Below, one piece after another: positions 33,515 through 42,962 of a DNA stretch of 64,000 nucleotides (positions are counted from its first letter, which is position 1; the number at the start of each line of letters is the position of its first letter). This DNA comes from Methanolapillus africanus. GTDB lineage: Archaea; Halobacteriota; Methanosarcinia; Methanosarcinales; Methanosarcinaceae. The stretch lies in contig NZ_JAWDKD010000008.1 in the NCBI RefSeq assembly GCF_032714475.1, forward strand, positions 62,001 to 126,000, written 5' to 3'. The position numbers and the translations under genes are program-made. Below the pieces are notes generated by a model, which worked only from the letters and a program-made list of their open reading frames with translations, made no database searches and was not told the DNA's origin.

Positions 33515-33737
33515 TGGAGAGACTTTTTTTATCCTTTTATTTTTTATGTTTTTATTTTTTATGTTTTTATTGACTCGATAATTATAATTCCCGAAATAAC
33601 CGGCGGGTTGACAACATATATAAATGTTCAATCGTAAGTACAAACAGTTTTTATCCGATTCATATTTAAAATTCAAAATTTTATTTTGTCAATAAATTTC
33701 AATCAAATAAATTTTCAAAATTAAATGGAGTAATCAC

Positions 33738-34145
33738 ATGACAATTAACATCGGCTTTGTTGTTGCTGAATTTAACCGCGACATTACATACCAAATGGAA
33801 ATTTTGGGCGAAGAACACGCCAAATTTTTGGGCGCGAAAGTGGCTCAAAAAATCTACGTCCCGGGCGCATACGATATGCCGCTCGCGATCAAAAAGATGT
33901 GCGAAGACAAAAACATTGACGCGGTCGTGACGATCGGCTGCGTGATTGAAGGCGATACGAAACACGACGAAGTTGTTGTGGCTCAGGTGACCCGGAAGAT
34001 GACGGACATGTCGCTCGAATACGGCAAACCGATCACGCTCGGCATCTCCGGCCCGGGCATGACGCGCATGCAGGCAATGGACCGGATGGACTACGCCAAA
34101 AGAGCGGTGGAAGCGGCCGTTAAGTTGTGCCAGCGCATTCAGTGA
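33738..34145 (+). CDS. ribH: 6,7-dimethyl-8-ribityllumazine synthase
   Basis: 135 residues. FVVAEFNRDIT (substrate aromatic and Asn), VPGAYDMPLAIKKM, GCVIEGDTKHDEVV with the catalytic His, and GISGPGMTRMQAMDRMD are all present. It makes the lumazine substrate for the riboflavin synthase just upstream. GGAG lies 8 nt before the ATG. A TATA-like ATATATAAA (about 33614-33622) gives it its own promoter with a leader of about 95 nt, so the two rib genes may be separate units. A short hairpin TTTGCC/GGCAAA follows the stop. Confidence 0.93.
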   Translation: MTINIGFVVAEFNRDITYQMEILGEEHAKFLGAKVAQKIYVPGAYDMPLAIKKMCEDKNIDAVVTIGCVIEGDTKHDEVVVAQVTRKMTDMSLEYGKPITLGISGPGMTRMQAMDRMDYAKRAVEAAVKLCQRIQ

Positions 34146-34310
34146 GTTTGCCGTTGTGGGCAAAACTCCGGGCGACCAAAAAGGTAAAAAAGAAAGACAA
34201 ATTCAAGGATTCAATAATAATTCTATATAAATCATTTATTTATAAATCATTTATTTAATTTATTTTATTCGTTTTTTTCAAAATAACGATTGACGGACGG
34301 GATGAATGTT

Positions 34311-35456
34311 ATGATCTCTTCGCGACTCGCGCGGGTAGAAGAATCGGCGACGATGAAATCTTCTAAAAGAGCAAAGGATTTGATGAGCCGGGGTGTCGAT
34401 GTCATTAATTTTACGTTGGGGGAACCTGACTTTGACACGCCGAAAAACATCATGGACAAAACGATTGAGGCGATGAAGGCGGGTGAAACGCATTATTCGC
34501 CGGCCGTCGGTCTTCCCGCGCTTCGGGAAGCGATTGCGGAGAAGCTTCGGACGGAAAATAACATCGATACCAAAGCGGGCAACGTGATGGTGACGCCCGG
34601 GGCGAAGCATGGCATTTTTGAAGTCATGATGACCATGATTGACGAAGGCGACGAAGTTCTTTTGTTGGACCCGTCTTGGGTTTCTTATGACGCTTGTATT
34701 CAAATGGCGGGCGGCAAAACCGTTTGGGTGCCGACAGACCCGGAAAACAAGTATCAGCCGCTTCACGATTTATCCAAATACATCACCAAGAAGACGAAAA
34801 TGATCGTCGTCAACACGCCGTGCAACCCGACCGGCTCCGTTTTTGACAAATCCCATTTGCAGGAAATCGCCGATTTGGCGAACGATCACAACCTTTTCGT
34901 GTTGTCGGATGAGATTTACGAAAAGATTATTTACGACAAAAAACACATCAGTATCGCGTCCATGGACGGCATGGCCGACCGGACGATTACGATTAACGGT
35001 TTTTCAAAGGCTTACGCGATGACCGGATGGCGTCTTGGCTATCTAAACGCGCCCGCATCCGTCTTCCCGAGTCTGGAAAAGATTCAAAGCCACTCGATCA
35101 GCAATGTGACGACGTTTGTGCAATACGGCGGCTTGGAAGCGCTAACAGGTCCGCAGGACACCGTGATGAATATGCAGAAAGAATTCAAAGAGCGGCGCAG
35201 CGTCCTTGTGGACGGGCTTGTGAAGCTCGGCCTCAAATGCGACATGCCGGACGGCGCGTTTTACGCGTACCCGGACGTCAGCGAATTCGGACCCGGCGCC
35301 CGAATCACGGACCGCCTCCTCGATGAAGCGCAAGTGGCCGTGTCGCCCGGAATTGCTTTCGGCGAGTCCGGCAAGAATAACATCCGCATTTCGTATGCGA
35401 CATCCGTTGACAGAATTAAAGAAGCGTTGATTCGTATGGAAAAAGTTTTCCAATAA
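34311..35456 (+). CDS. class I/II aminotransferase (aspartate aminotransferase-like)
   Basis: About 381 residues from MISSRLARVEESATMKSS; ATG at 34302 or TTG at 34290 are possible alternative starts. PLP-fold landmarks: FTLGEPDFDTP, VTPGAKHGIFEVM, NTPCNPTGSVFDKS, LSDEIYEKI, the Schiff-base lysine in TINGFSKAYAMTGWRLGY, and the C-terminal Arg in NNIRISYATS. It is of the AspB/AspC type, transferring amino groups among aspartate, glutamate and related acids; exact specificity cannot be fixed. GC-rich box 7 and half-element D follow. Confidence 0.9.
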   Translation: MISSRLARVEESATMKSSKRAKDLMSRGVDVINFTLGEPDFDTPKNIMDKTIEAMKAGETHYSPAVGLPALREAIAEKLRTENNIDTKAGNVMVTPGAKHGIFEVMMTMIDEGDEVLLLDPSWVSYDACIQMAGGKTVWVPTDPENKYQPLHDLSKYITKKTKMIVVNTPCNPTGSVFDKSHLQEIADLANDHNLFVLSDEIYEKIIYDKKHISIASMDGMADRTITINGFSKAYAMTGWRLGYLNAPASVFPSLEKIQSHSISNVTTFVQYGGLEALTGPQDTVMNMQKEFKERRSVLVDGLVKLGLKCDMPDGAFYAYPDVSEFGPGARITDRLLDEAQVAVSPGIAFGESGKNNIRISYATSVDRIKEALIRMEKVFQ

Positions 35457-35500
35457 CGCTTTTTTCTTTTCTTTCTTCTTCTCTTTTTTGTTTTTTTGAA

Positions 35501-35537
35501 GCGGGCGGCCTGCGCGCGCGTTACGGCACGCATTTTC
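35501..35537 (+). repeat. GC-rich 3' box 7 with CGC-GTTACG-GCA core
   Basis: GCGGGCGGCCTGCGCGCGCG then TTACGGCACGCATTTTC, 45 bp after the aminotransferase stop and behind a T/C-rich run. It is a variant at the last two loop bases compared with the other boxes. Confidence 0.7.
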
Positions 35538-35612
35538 CTTTGGATTTCAAAAACCGACGGTCGGCTTTACCTTATTTTTTTAGTTTAGGGTCTGCTTATT
35601 TCATAATCCCAA

Positions 35613-35812
35613 GCAAGCCATCCCGTTTAAACAGACGCCTTTGGCGTCTGTTTAAACGGATGTCGCAGGATGGGAAGGTGCAATTGGCAGCAGAAAATTA
35701 AAACCCGGACAAAGCAACACCTGTATTGTTAGAAACGGTAGGTGTAAAACGGTACCAAGAAAAACCTGTATTGTTGGAAACAATAAATGCAAACAGTAAA
35801 TTTAAAAACAGA
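35613..35812 (+). repeat. composite hairpin-array half-element D
   Basis: Left terminus GCAAGCCATCCCG. Hairpin at 35623-35659 whose outer arms read CCGTTTAAACAG and CTGTTTAAACGG, a compensatory change relative to elements A and C. Two array blocks CTGTATTGTTRGAAAC (about 35721 and 35766, spacing 45), then decay. No right hairpin is present before the VOC gene. Confidence 0.75.
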
Positions 35813-35896
35813 AATAAAAGACCCAACCCAAAAACAAACATATTTATTCATTCAGTCAGATAAAAATAAATATTCGTTTAATCGAGGTTGACCAAA

Positions 35897-36316
35897 ATGG
35901 AACTCTGCGCATTCTTATATTTCAACGGCAACTGCCGTGACGCCATCGCCTATTACGCCGATGTTTTCGGCGTCGAAATGCCTGAAATCGCGACTTACGG
36001 CGATTTTCCGGAAGATCCTGTGGCGGCGTCAAAGCCAAATATTTCGCATTACGTCGCTTATGCCGAACTCGACATTAAAGGAAACCGGCTGTGTTTCTCA
36101 GATTCATTTCCGGAAACTTTTATCGGAACCAACATCGCTTTGACGATTATGAGCAATGATCCGGCGGAAATTGGGATGCTGTATGAAAAATTAAAGCCCG
36201 GCTGCGACATTATCATGGAACTTCAAGAAACGGCTTGGAGCCAAGGCTTTGCGATGCTCACGGATAAATTCGATATCACCTGGCAATTGAATTTGTGCTG
36301 CATGCCGGTGAAATAA
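35897..36316 (+). CDS. VOC-superfamily (PhnB/glyoxalase-like) protein
   Basis: About 139 residues from the ATG at 35897, which has GAGGT 8 nt upstream. FLYFNGNCRDAIAYYADVFG, NISHYVAYAELDIKGNRLCF and SDSFPE are the PhnB-type pattern; the end SQGFAMLTDKFDITWQLN carries the final W-x-L motif. It is a paired beta-alpha-beta fold that usually binds a metal or small ligand; some relatives confer resistance or act as demethylases. The substrate is unknown. It lies beside a half-element, like the GNAT gene. Confidence 0.85.
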   Translation: MELCAFLYFNGNCRDAIAYYADVFGVEMPEIATYGDFPEDPVAASKPNISHYVAYAELDIKGNRLCFSDSFPETFIGTNIALTIMSNDPAEIGMLYEKLKPGCDIIMELQETAWSQGFAMLTDKFDITWQLNLCCMPVK

Positions 36317-36326
36317 ATCCTGCCCA

Positions 36327-36560
36327 TCATTTTTTTGTTTTCGCCAAAACAGAACTGAGAATGAGCAAGATGCCTGCGAAAAACAAAATAACGGAAATGA
36401 ACCAGGCGGCATATTGCAAGAGAACAAAAGTAGAATAAAAAGACGAAGTCGGATCAACGTCGGCAAAAGCGAAAAGTAAAGGCGGAACAGCCGAGACGAT
36501 GATGAAAATCAGACCGGTGGAAAAGAGCTCGACCACTGACATTTGACGAATAGATTTCAT
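36327..36560 (-). CDS. small membrane protein, two helices
   Basis: About 77 residues from the ATG at 36560 (MKSIRQMSVVELFST), with GGAGG 6-7 nt upstream. Two transmembrane segments (LIFIIVSAVPPLLFAF and AAWFISVILFFAGILLI) flank a polar loop, with a basic end (KTKK). I recognise no family. It is convergent with the VOC gene, with stops 10 bp apart. Confidence 0.6.
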   Translation of the reverse strand: MKSIRQMSVVELFSTGLIFIIVSAVPPLLFAFADVDPTSSFYSTFVLLQYAAWFISVILFFAGILLILSSVLAKTKK

Positions 36561-36640
36561 AATTTTCCTCCGGATGTTTCTGTCCGAATATATCCATTTC
36601 GTTTTATAAAAATGTTTGTATTTGAAACAAGTTGCTGCCA

Positions 36641-37876
36641 TTATTCTTTTTTATTTTCGTTTTGATCTTCTTGGGGCGCTTCCAACGCTTTCGGTCCCGG
36701 TTTCAGATTCCGTTGATTTTGTTGATTGCGCTGCTGCGCTTCCTGTTCCAAAAGCCGGACAAACTCTTCGTCGCTCATGCTCGACAAAACTTGGATTTTT
36801 CTAAACGAGCTGCCCAACCGCCTTGATTTTCCGAACCCGGAAACTTTTTCCAAAACCGCTGGAACTGCCGGCGATTTGTAAACCGACGACACCGCGTCCT
36901 TCATTTTTTGCTGGTGCTGCATAATCGCGGTTTTGAGCGGCGTTTTTTCGTAGAAACGCTCCAAATGCTTGTTCATTTCCACCCATTCGACGTCATCGAT
37001 TTCCACCTGAACAGTTTGATTTAAAACGCATTCCAACTGATGAATTTGTTTGTCGCAGATTTGCCGGATGCAGTCGTATTCCTCTTTTCGGGTTTGGTTT
37101 TTGTTCAAATCCAAAATCTTGGAGTGGGCGACGATGTTGCGGTTCGGCTGCAAAATTTTGAGGTCTTCTTCCAGATCACAAATATCGAATTTGTTTTCAA
37201 AATAGCGCTTCCAAAGAGATTTCGGCTCGTTTTGCTGAATCAGGCGGTTGACTTCAATAAGCACCGCGGGACTCGAAAAGAGTTCTTCGTCGCTGCAGCC
37301 GTGTTTTTCACTGTCAAGCAAAAACCGGATTTCCGCCAGCATTTGTTTTTCCGTCAAATCCGAATACGGGGAAAAGAGAAACTGTTCCCACTGGTCGTAG
37401 GTGAGCTCGTAAAGAATGATTTCATCGAGTTTAGACGCCCGCCCGACCCGGCCTTTGATTTCGTCTTGGATTTGCGTCGGCACGGATTCAATCCAGTCTT
37501 TGCCAAACATCGACATCATGAGCCGCCATACGAATTCGCGGAGCAGGCGTTCGAATTTGTTAAAACGGGGATAGAGAAGGTCGCAGTAGTGTTCCGACAA
37601 TTCGTCGTAGACGAGGATTTTCTTGAAATGCGGCGGCCTGTGGTAGCTGTCGATTTTTTGAGTGAGGGTGTCAAGAGCGTCTTTGTCTTCTTGAACGATT
37701 TCAAGGAAATAGATTTGGTTTTTTTGGACTTCTTCGATGGTGTAGGTGAAGATTTTGTTTTGGAAACGGAAGGTTTCCTCATCGTGTTTGTGGTCTAAAT
37801 GGTTGAGAAGGGTTTGGGCGAAGTTTTGGCCGAATTCTTCTTTTTCGTTGTTGATGAGGAAGTATTTGAGTTTCAT
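36641..37876 (-). CDS. HEPN-motif protein, unknown
   Basis: About 411 residues from the ATG at 37876 (a TTG three codons earlier is possible). The centre has FERLLREFVWRLMMSMFGKDW and RNIVAHSKILDLNK, the R-N-x3-H signature of a HEPN ribonuclease (R249 and H254 counting from the upstream TTG), in the manner of Apea-like HEPN proteins. The N-terminal 100 residues have no match I know. The C-terminal 60 are Gln/Asn/Pro-rich and probably disordered. It lies next to a toxin-antitoxin-like pair and a KAP NTPase on the same strand, so a defence role is plausible but unproven. Confidence 0.65.
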   Translation of the reverse strand: MKLKYFLINNEKEEFGQNFAQTLLNHLDHKHDEETFRFQNKIFTYTIEEVQKNQIYFLEIVQEDKDALDTLTQKIDSYHRPPHFKKILVYDELSEHYCDLLYPRFNKFERLLREFVWRLMMSMFGKDWIESVPTQIQDEIKGRVGRASKLDEIILYELTYDQWEQFLFSPYSDLTEKQMLAEIRFLLDSEKHGCSDEELFSSPAVLIEVNRLIQQNEPKSLWKRYFENKFDICDLEEDLKILQPNRNIVAHSKILDLNKNQTRKEEYDCIRQICDKQIHQLECVLNQTVQVEIDDVEWVEMNKHLERFYEKTPLKTAIMQHQQKMKDAVSSVYKSPAVPAVLEKVSGFGKSRRLGSSFRKIQVLSSMSDEEFVRLLEQEAQQRNQQNQRNLKPGPKALEAPQEDQNENKKE

Positions 37877-37939
37877 GTGGATCAATTAATTTTTGGAATT
37901 TGTGATTTATGTTATTGGCTTCCTTGTATATTTGCTTAA

Positions 37940-38458
37940 TCAGAACGTCCATTTTTCTTTTTTGAAAAAATCCGCCAGATTCAAGCAAGGAACGGAATAT
38001 TCTTGGCAAATGTTTGGAATTTTTCGGGCGTTTGGTTTTAATTTTTCCGTCGTCACGACAGTTCCACCAGTGGCATATGCTTTTGAAATGACGAACGGGT
38101 CGGCGGCCGGCAATCCGTTGTAAACATTTTGCGGATTGACCAAATCCCGAGCCGCCGGATTCTGAAACAAGCCTGCCAAAAAATCAAATTCCTTTTGATC
38201 CGGCTCTGAAAAAATGTGTTTGTTTTTCTCGGTCCAAACGGTCATTTCGGGAAAAGAAGTCAGCCGTTCGATTTCTCTTTTGACTTCACGAACGCTGATG
38301 ATGTTTCCGTCCAAAACATAACGGTTGAATTTTTTCCAAAGGCTTGGAAACGTTTCCGGATAATAATTTCGAAACAATTGGCTGATGACGCCGGTATCAA
38401 AAACGTAAATCGGTTGAGCAGATTCGGAATCAAAATCCCGAAGGATCATTTGTTCCAT
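37940..38458 (-). CDS. DUF4411 (PIN-like) toxin component
   Basis: About 172 residues from the ATG at 38458, with GAGGTGG just upstream; an in-frame GTG lies three codons earlier. IYVFDTGVISQLFRNYYPE gives the first PIN acidic residue, ISVREVKREIERL a second, and AADPFVISKAYATGGTVVTTE the third plus the conserved TTE. DUF4411 proteins are predicted nucleases paired with an XRE-ImmA/IrrE gene, exactly the arrangement here with a 13-bp overlap. It probably cleaves RNA. Confidence 0.85.
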   Translation of the reverse strand: MEQMILRDFDSESAQPIYVFDTGVISQLFRNYYPETFPSLWKKFNRYVLDGNIISVREVKREIERLTSFPEMTVWTEKNKHIFSEPDQKEFDFLAGLFQNPAARDLVNPQNVYNGLPAADPFVISKAYATGGTVVTTEKLKPNARKIPNICQEYSVPCLNLADFFKKEKWTF

Positions 38459-39708
38459 TTGCTCCACCTCTTCACGGCCGCTTCTTCAAGTTTCGGGATG
38501 TTGTCGGTTTTGACGCCGCCCAAATAAAGAGAAGCGTCCATATCCGTTATTTTATTTTCATGATAAGCCGACAAAACCGTTTTCAAATACGTGTCGCCCA
38601 AATAAACGGCTTTGGTGCTGAAATAATTCCCACCGCTATCTTTCCCTTCGTCTTTTTTGTCTTCTTTTTTATTTTTGGCGTAATTCGACCATTTCAAGAC
38701 AAGTTGATTGTAAATTTCCGGCGTAATGATGTCAAAGTCCAGGAATTTTCGAAGAATCACTTCTCCGCTCACGTGATAAATGTCCGCCAATTCAAAGACG
38801 AATTCTTCACAAAAGCCAATTTTGGCATCTCGTTGAAGCCGGCGGACTTCTTTTTCAAAATCGTCATCCGGCACCAAGAATTTTCCGGCGATTTTGTTGC
38901 ACATAATCTCAATTTCCCGATCGTCCGGCTGAAGTTCTTCAATATAATAATCCGCCCGCTCGGCGATGCCGCCCGTTTGCATGACCAAATGAGCGAATTC
39001 ATGAAACAGCGTAAAGATACAGCGGTTTTCGGTGTGGGAATTGTTCAAACAAATCAGCGGATAAACGTCGTCGTACAAACAAAATCCGGAAATGTCGTCG
39101 TTTTTAAAAGCATCCCGAGTAACCAGGATTCCTTTGGATTCAAAAGCAAAAATCCATCTTTCAAGCGCTTCTTTAGAATCCTTCCAACTTTTTTGTTGTT
39201 CCAACGAAATCGAAAAAAACGACCTCAATGAATCGCAATCAAAATCCTTCTTTTGGAATCCGGCGCGAATATTCTCAATCTTGTCTGAAAAAGCCGCTTC
39301 ATTTTTGTTTGAAATTTCATCCAATTCCTTCATATTTTCCTGAATCGCTTTTTGATTCCGGAACAATTGGATCATGTGAGCGTCCAATTTTTCATAAGCG
39401 GAATCGGGCAGAGTCCGAAACGAAGAACGGATTTTATAGGCTTCCGGAATTTCGGGAAATAAGAAAACTGCAACCGGAATTTTGTAAATGTTGGACAAGT
39501 TTTCAAGCTGCACATAAGTCGGGTGGTTGGAACCGGATTCCCACTCTTGGATGATTTCAGGCTCTTGCTTCATCTTTTTGGCAACATCTTCGATCGACAA
39601 GTTCAATGAGGTTCTTCCCCAATTCAAGATTTCGGGGTTGATTTTGAGGCCTTGATTTGAAGAGGGCATGAAGAGGTCGCCTGCGGTTTTTGATATTATG
39701 GAACTCAT
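38446..39708 (-). CDS. XRE HTH - ImmA/IrrE metallopeptidase regulator (antitoxin partner)
   Basis: 420 residues. The N-terminal HTH spans about 33-75 (LNLSIEDVAKKMKQEPEIIQ, WESGSNHPTYVQLENLSNIY). An ImmA/IrrE zinc-peptidase domain follows with HEFAH at 236-240 and a downstream Glu in EIMCNKIAGKFLVP. Such proteins repress their operon and are thought to be cleaved or inactivated to release the toxin. It is first in a two-gene operon with the DUF4411 gene. It may begin instead at the Met 14 residues in (MPSSNQGLKINPEIL). Confidence 0.88.
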   Translation of the reverse strand: MSSIISKTAGDLFMPSSNQGLKINPEILNWGRTSLNLSIEDVAKKMKQEPEIIQEWESGSNHPTYVQLENLSNIYKIPVAVFLFPEIPEAYKIRSSFRTLPDSAYEKLDAHMIQLFRNQKAIQENMKELDEISNKNEAAFSDKIENIRAGFQKKDFDCDSLRSFFSISLEQQKSWKDSKEALERWIFAFESKGILVTRDAFKNDDISGFCLYDDVYPLICLNNSHTENRCIFTLFHEFAHLVMQTGGIAERADYYIEELQPDDREIEIMCNKIAGKFLVPDDDFEKEVRRLQRDAKIGFCEEFVFELADIYHVSGEVILRKFLDFDIITPEIYNQLVLKWSNYAKNKKEDKKDEGKDSGGNYFSTKAVYLGDTYLKTVLSAYHENKITDMDASLYLGGVKTDNIPKLEEAAVKRWSKWNK

Positions 39709-39806
39709 GAAGAGTTGTTTTAATCGGGATGTACTTTAATCTTTTTAAATAATTTTATGAATTATAATTTTTGATTATATTTAAGGTTGTGTTTAAAAAA
39801 ATAATG

Positions 39807-41942
39807 TTAATTTGGATTTTCAGAGTCTAAATTCATTACTTTTCTAAAATATGCAAACTTAGATTCGATGTTGAACAAATCTTCTTCGTGTTGGAAATTT
39901 GTTATTAAATTTATTTCTAATTCCTCAGTATTAATCATCAGATAAGCTTTAAGCTTCTCAATGTCATAGTTACATTTTGTGTAAATAAATATCAAATTAT
40001 CCAAAATCACTTCATAATCATTTAATGTGTTGTGGCCATCTTTTGGTTTTAAACCTTCAATTAATAACTTAACTAACTCATCTGAAACAAGAAATTGAAT
40101 TTTTTCAGATTTTATCAAATTTCCATTTTCAAAGTTATACTTGAACCCAAAAATACTATCAAATTTTTTTGCAAAGCCGTTTTTAATCTTTTCACAAAAT
40201 AATTTTTCGGGATAATTATTGGTAAAAGACACAATCAAATCCATAAATAACCGATCTCCAATGAATTCAGGTTGGAGTTCATCATTTATAGCACGGACAA
40301 CTAAATCAAAAAAATAATCTTGTCCATTTTTTTTAATCATATATGTATAATTTACAAAATCATTATATTCTTCAATATACCCTATAAATTGTAAAAGTTG
40401 TCTGTGTTCTGAAACAAGTTCAATTTTTTGATTTACAATATTTGGCAACGATTTTTCGGAATTTATTTTTAATAAATTATCAAATAGCTGTGCACCTTTT
40501 TCAAAGTTACAACTTTTTTGGATTTCATCACTAAATCGTTTAAAAAGATATCGGACAATTAAATCAAAGTTTTCATCATCGTCTCCTTCATTAATGTATT
40601 CAAATATTCGTTTATAGTCTTTATTACTTAGTGCAAGGGGAATATCTTCAGGCAACCAAAATGGATTCCGACTTGATACAATCCTTTCAACTAATTCATC
40701 TTTAACTTTGATTTTTTTGGTATTACTTAAAAAAATCATTAAATTTTCATCATCTTCATCTATTTCTCTATTTTCAGAATCAAAGCCATAAAATGAATCG
40801 GTTTTTTGCTGAAGCTTTTGAGGGTTTTGAATAAGTTTTTGGAAAAATTGAGGCCATTCTTCTCGAATTATCAATAATTTGCAAATGGCTGTTTGGTTAA
40901 TTTCTGAAAATTCCAACCCATAATACTCTTTGAAATGAAGCAATTCCACTTGCAAATTGTTAAATAATTGAATGATTCTACGAGGGTTTGTCGCGTATTC
41001 TTTTGAAACTAAATCAATTGTTTCTTGATTGAAATTAAGTTCGTATTTCTCATCATTATTGATTTTATTGGCAAAATCATAGATGTCTGTAGTTTTTAAT
41101 GGTTTAACATAAATTATGATATCAAATATTTTTCTAAAAAATTCTGATGGATTATTTCCTTCCTATTCTATTTTTTTCCTTAAAGCAAGATCTGAAATAG
41201 GTATTAAGAATATGACACTTTTATTTTTAATACATTTATTTTTTGAGTTTTTAATATCCAAAAATCCTTTAATGTTTCCAAGCAATTGATATGCATTCTC
41301 TAGAGTACATCTATCAATATTATCAATAATAAAAATAAGCTTTCCAGAGCTGTTTTTTAAAAAATATTCCCCAACCATTTTTTGAAAGTCATTTTCAAAT
41401 TGTTCTGGCGAAAAATAAGATTGTGTTTGTGTTTGTCCTTTTAAGAACAAAAATGAAAACTGAAATAATAGAGACAAAGCAGCAATAATAAAAGAAAAAA
41501 CTATTGAATATTTGGACTCAAAGCCAAAATGATTCAATAAGGCAACAGAAACAAAAAATAAAATAAAACAGCCAACAATAATGAGTATATTATAGTCATT
41601 TTTTATAACTGTTGAATATAAATTATTTTCGAGTTCTTTCTTAGATACTTTTTTTGATTTTAAATCCTTTTGAATCTCAATTAAAAAAGTTCTCCGAAAA
41701 TTATCATTTGTGTACTTCCAAGCATCATATTTTATAAATTTTACTTTTTCATCGTTCTCAAAATTGATCTTTGTTGTTTCAACAATAGAGGATTTACCTG
41801 AACCCCATTCTCCAAATAAACCAATGGTCATAGACTTGTTATCATTTTTGCTGATAATATCTCGCAACATTTCAGAATATCGCTTTCCAGCTAACAAATC
41901 AATTTCATTCAAATTTACTGGTTCATCTTCTATATGTTTCAT
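39807..41942 (-). CDS. KAP-family P-loop NTPase with one in-frame TAG codon
   Basis: Without the TAG this is a single frame of 711 residues. N-terminal Walker A GEWGSGKS (44-51), YDAWKYTNDNFRRTFL, two transmembrane helices inserted in the P-loop domain (about 115-165), and Walker B LIFIIDNIDRC are KAP hallmarks. Codon 260 (41163-41165) is TAG. Translation resumes in the same frame with EGNNPSEFFRKIFDI and KEYATNPRRIIQLFNNL, which are the expected next KAP blocks, and runs to TAA at 39807. Either UAG is decoded (pyrrolysine) or this is a fresh nonsense mutation. KAP NTPases are membrane-associated and common in defence loci. The gene is AT-richer than core genes. Confidence 0.75.
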
Positions 41943-42015
41943 AAAATCCCATTTTAATTTTAAGATATAATCAATTTTTTAGTTCATCAAATGATTTTAC
42001 AATTTCTATTTAAAA

Positions 42016-42024
42016 TTTATATAT
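42016..42024 (+). promoter_or_regulatory. TATA box of the 42-kb membrane protein gene
   Basis: TTTATATAT, about 35 nt before the ATG at 42057, with AAGG between. The KAP gene reads away in the other direction and has its own TATA-like TTATATC (minus strand, about 41963-41970), so this is a divergent pair. Confidence 0.5.
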
Positions 42025-42056
42025 GTTCTCCCCTAATATCTTTATAAGGCGATCAT

Positions 42057-42944
42057 ATGTTTGAAGACATTAATTTTACAATTTCTATAATTCAGCTTGC
42101 TATTGGACTGGTCTCTTTAGCAGCTGCACTCATTCCAGTATTTTATTCCGTAACAAACAATCTAATTCCAGAAAAAAATAAATGGAAACCACAATTTAAT
42201 ATTTGGAATTCCTTTTTGTGTGAAAATAAAAATGTGAATGATTGTTTCGAAAAATTTGAGAATATTGAGAAAGAATCAAATTCTACAAATGGTTTATTTT
42301 TTGGCATATCTCTGTTTGTATCAATACTTGCAATTTCTCTAGGGGGATATATTAAGTTAATACTTTATTTTGAGAAACATACCAATGATGTAAAAGAAAC
42401 GATGGCAACCGTATACTTGATTATTTTAATAGTGTTTTTGTTAATTACATTCTTAATTATGTTCGATTCCATATTTAAGATAAGTAAAATTAAAAATCAA
42501 GATAATCTGGAAAACACTAATAAATCAAATGATTTGATAATCGAAAATTATGCAGCAAAAAAGATAGATATTAGCTACAGGATGTGGATTCTGTTAGGTT
42601 TGATCGTGTCAAGTTTTTACATATTGTATTTAGCTGTTAAGCTTCCAAATTTGTTATTTAACTTGATATTTGTAATGTCATTTTTATTACTAATTGTTAC
42701 AAATGCGCTCGTTATGATAATAGTTTATAGATTAAAAAAGTCCTATGAGAAAATTGTAAAGAATCATGTCAATAAAGAATGCTTTGAAACTTACCCATCT
42801 ATAGCTATTGAAAGACAGGGTGAAGTAACAATTATAGGGAAAGTCGAAAATGTATTCGAAAATAATAAAGTAGTTATAATAACTGATGAGGGTAAAAAAA
42901 TAATTAAATGGTCTTCCATAACATCCTTAAAAGAGGTAAAATGA
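42057..42944 (+). CDS. membrane protein of unknown function
   Basis: 295 residues. I do not recognise a family. An N-terminal hydrophobic helix (about 10-30), two more at about 82-105 and 118-138, and a pair at about 178-225 make five candidate membrane segments. The last 60 residues form a soluble beta-rich tail (ERQGEVTIIGKVENVFENNK, VVIITDEGKKIIKWSS) that resembles an SH3-like barrel. Codon use is strongly AT-biased, like the divergent KAP gene. Their shared intergenic promoter region and composition suggest that they arrived together. Complete, TGA stop. Confidence 0.65.
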   Translation: MFEDINFTISIIQLAIGLVSLAAALIPVFYSVTNNLIPEKNKWKPQFNIWNSFLCENKNVNDCFEKFENIEKESNSTNGLFFGISLFVSILAISLGGYIKLILYFEKHTNDVKETMATVYLIILIVFLLITFLIMFDSIFKISKIKNQDNLENTNKSNDLIIENYAAKKIDISYRMWILLGLIVSSFYILYLAVKLPNLLFNLIFVMSFLLLIVTNALVMIIVYRLKKSYEKIVKNHVNKECFETYPSIAIERQGEVTIIGKVENVFENNKVVIITDEGKKIIKWSSITSLKEVK

Positions 42945-42962
42945 CCTCTCTTCACTTTTATT

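Noticed and set aside
33515..33737. FMN-type riboswitch upstream of ribH
   Set aside because: No conserved RFN-like core; only a TATA box and AT-rich leader are visible.
40956..41162. Frameshift or two separate genes at the KAP locus
   Set aside because: All three segments are multiples of three and share one frame; the only interruption is a single TAG codon.
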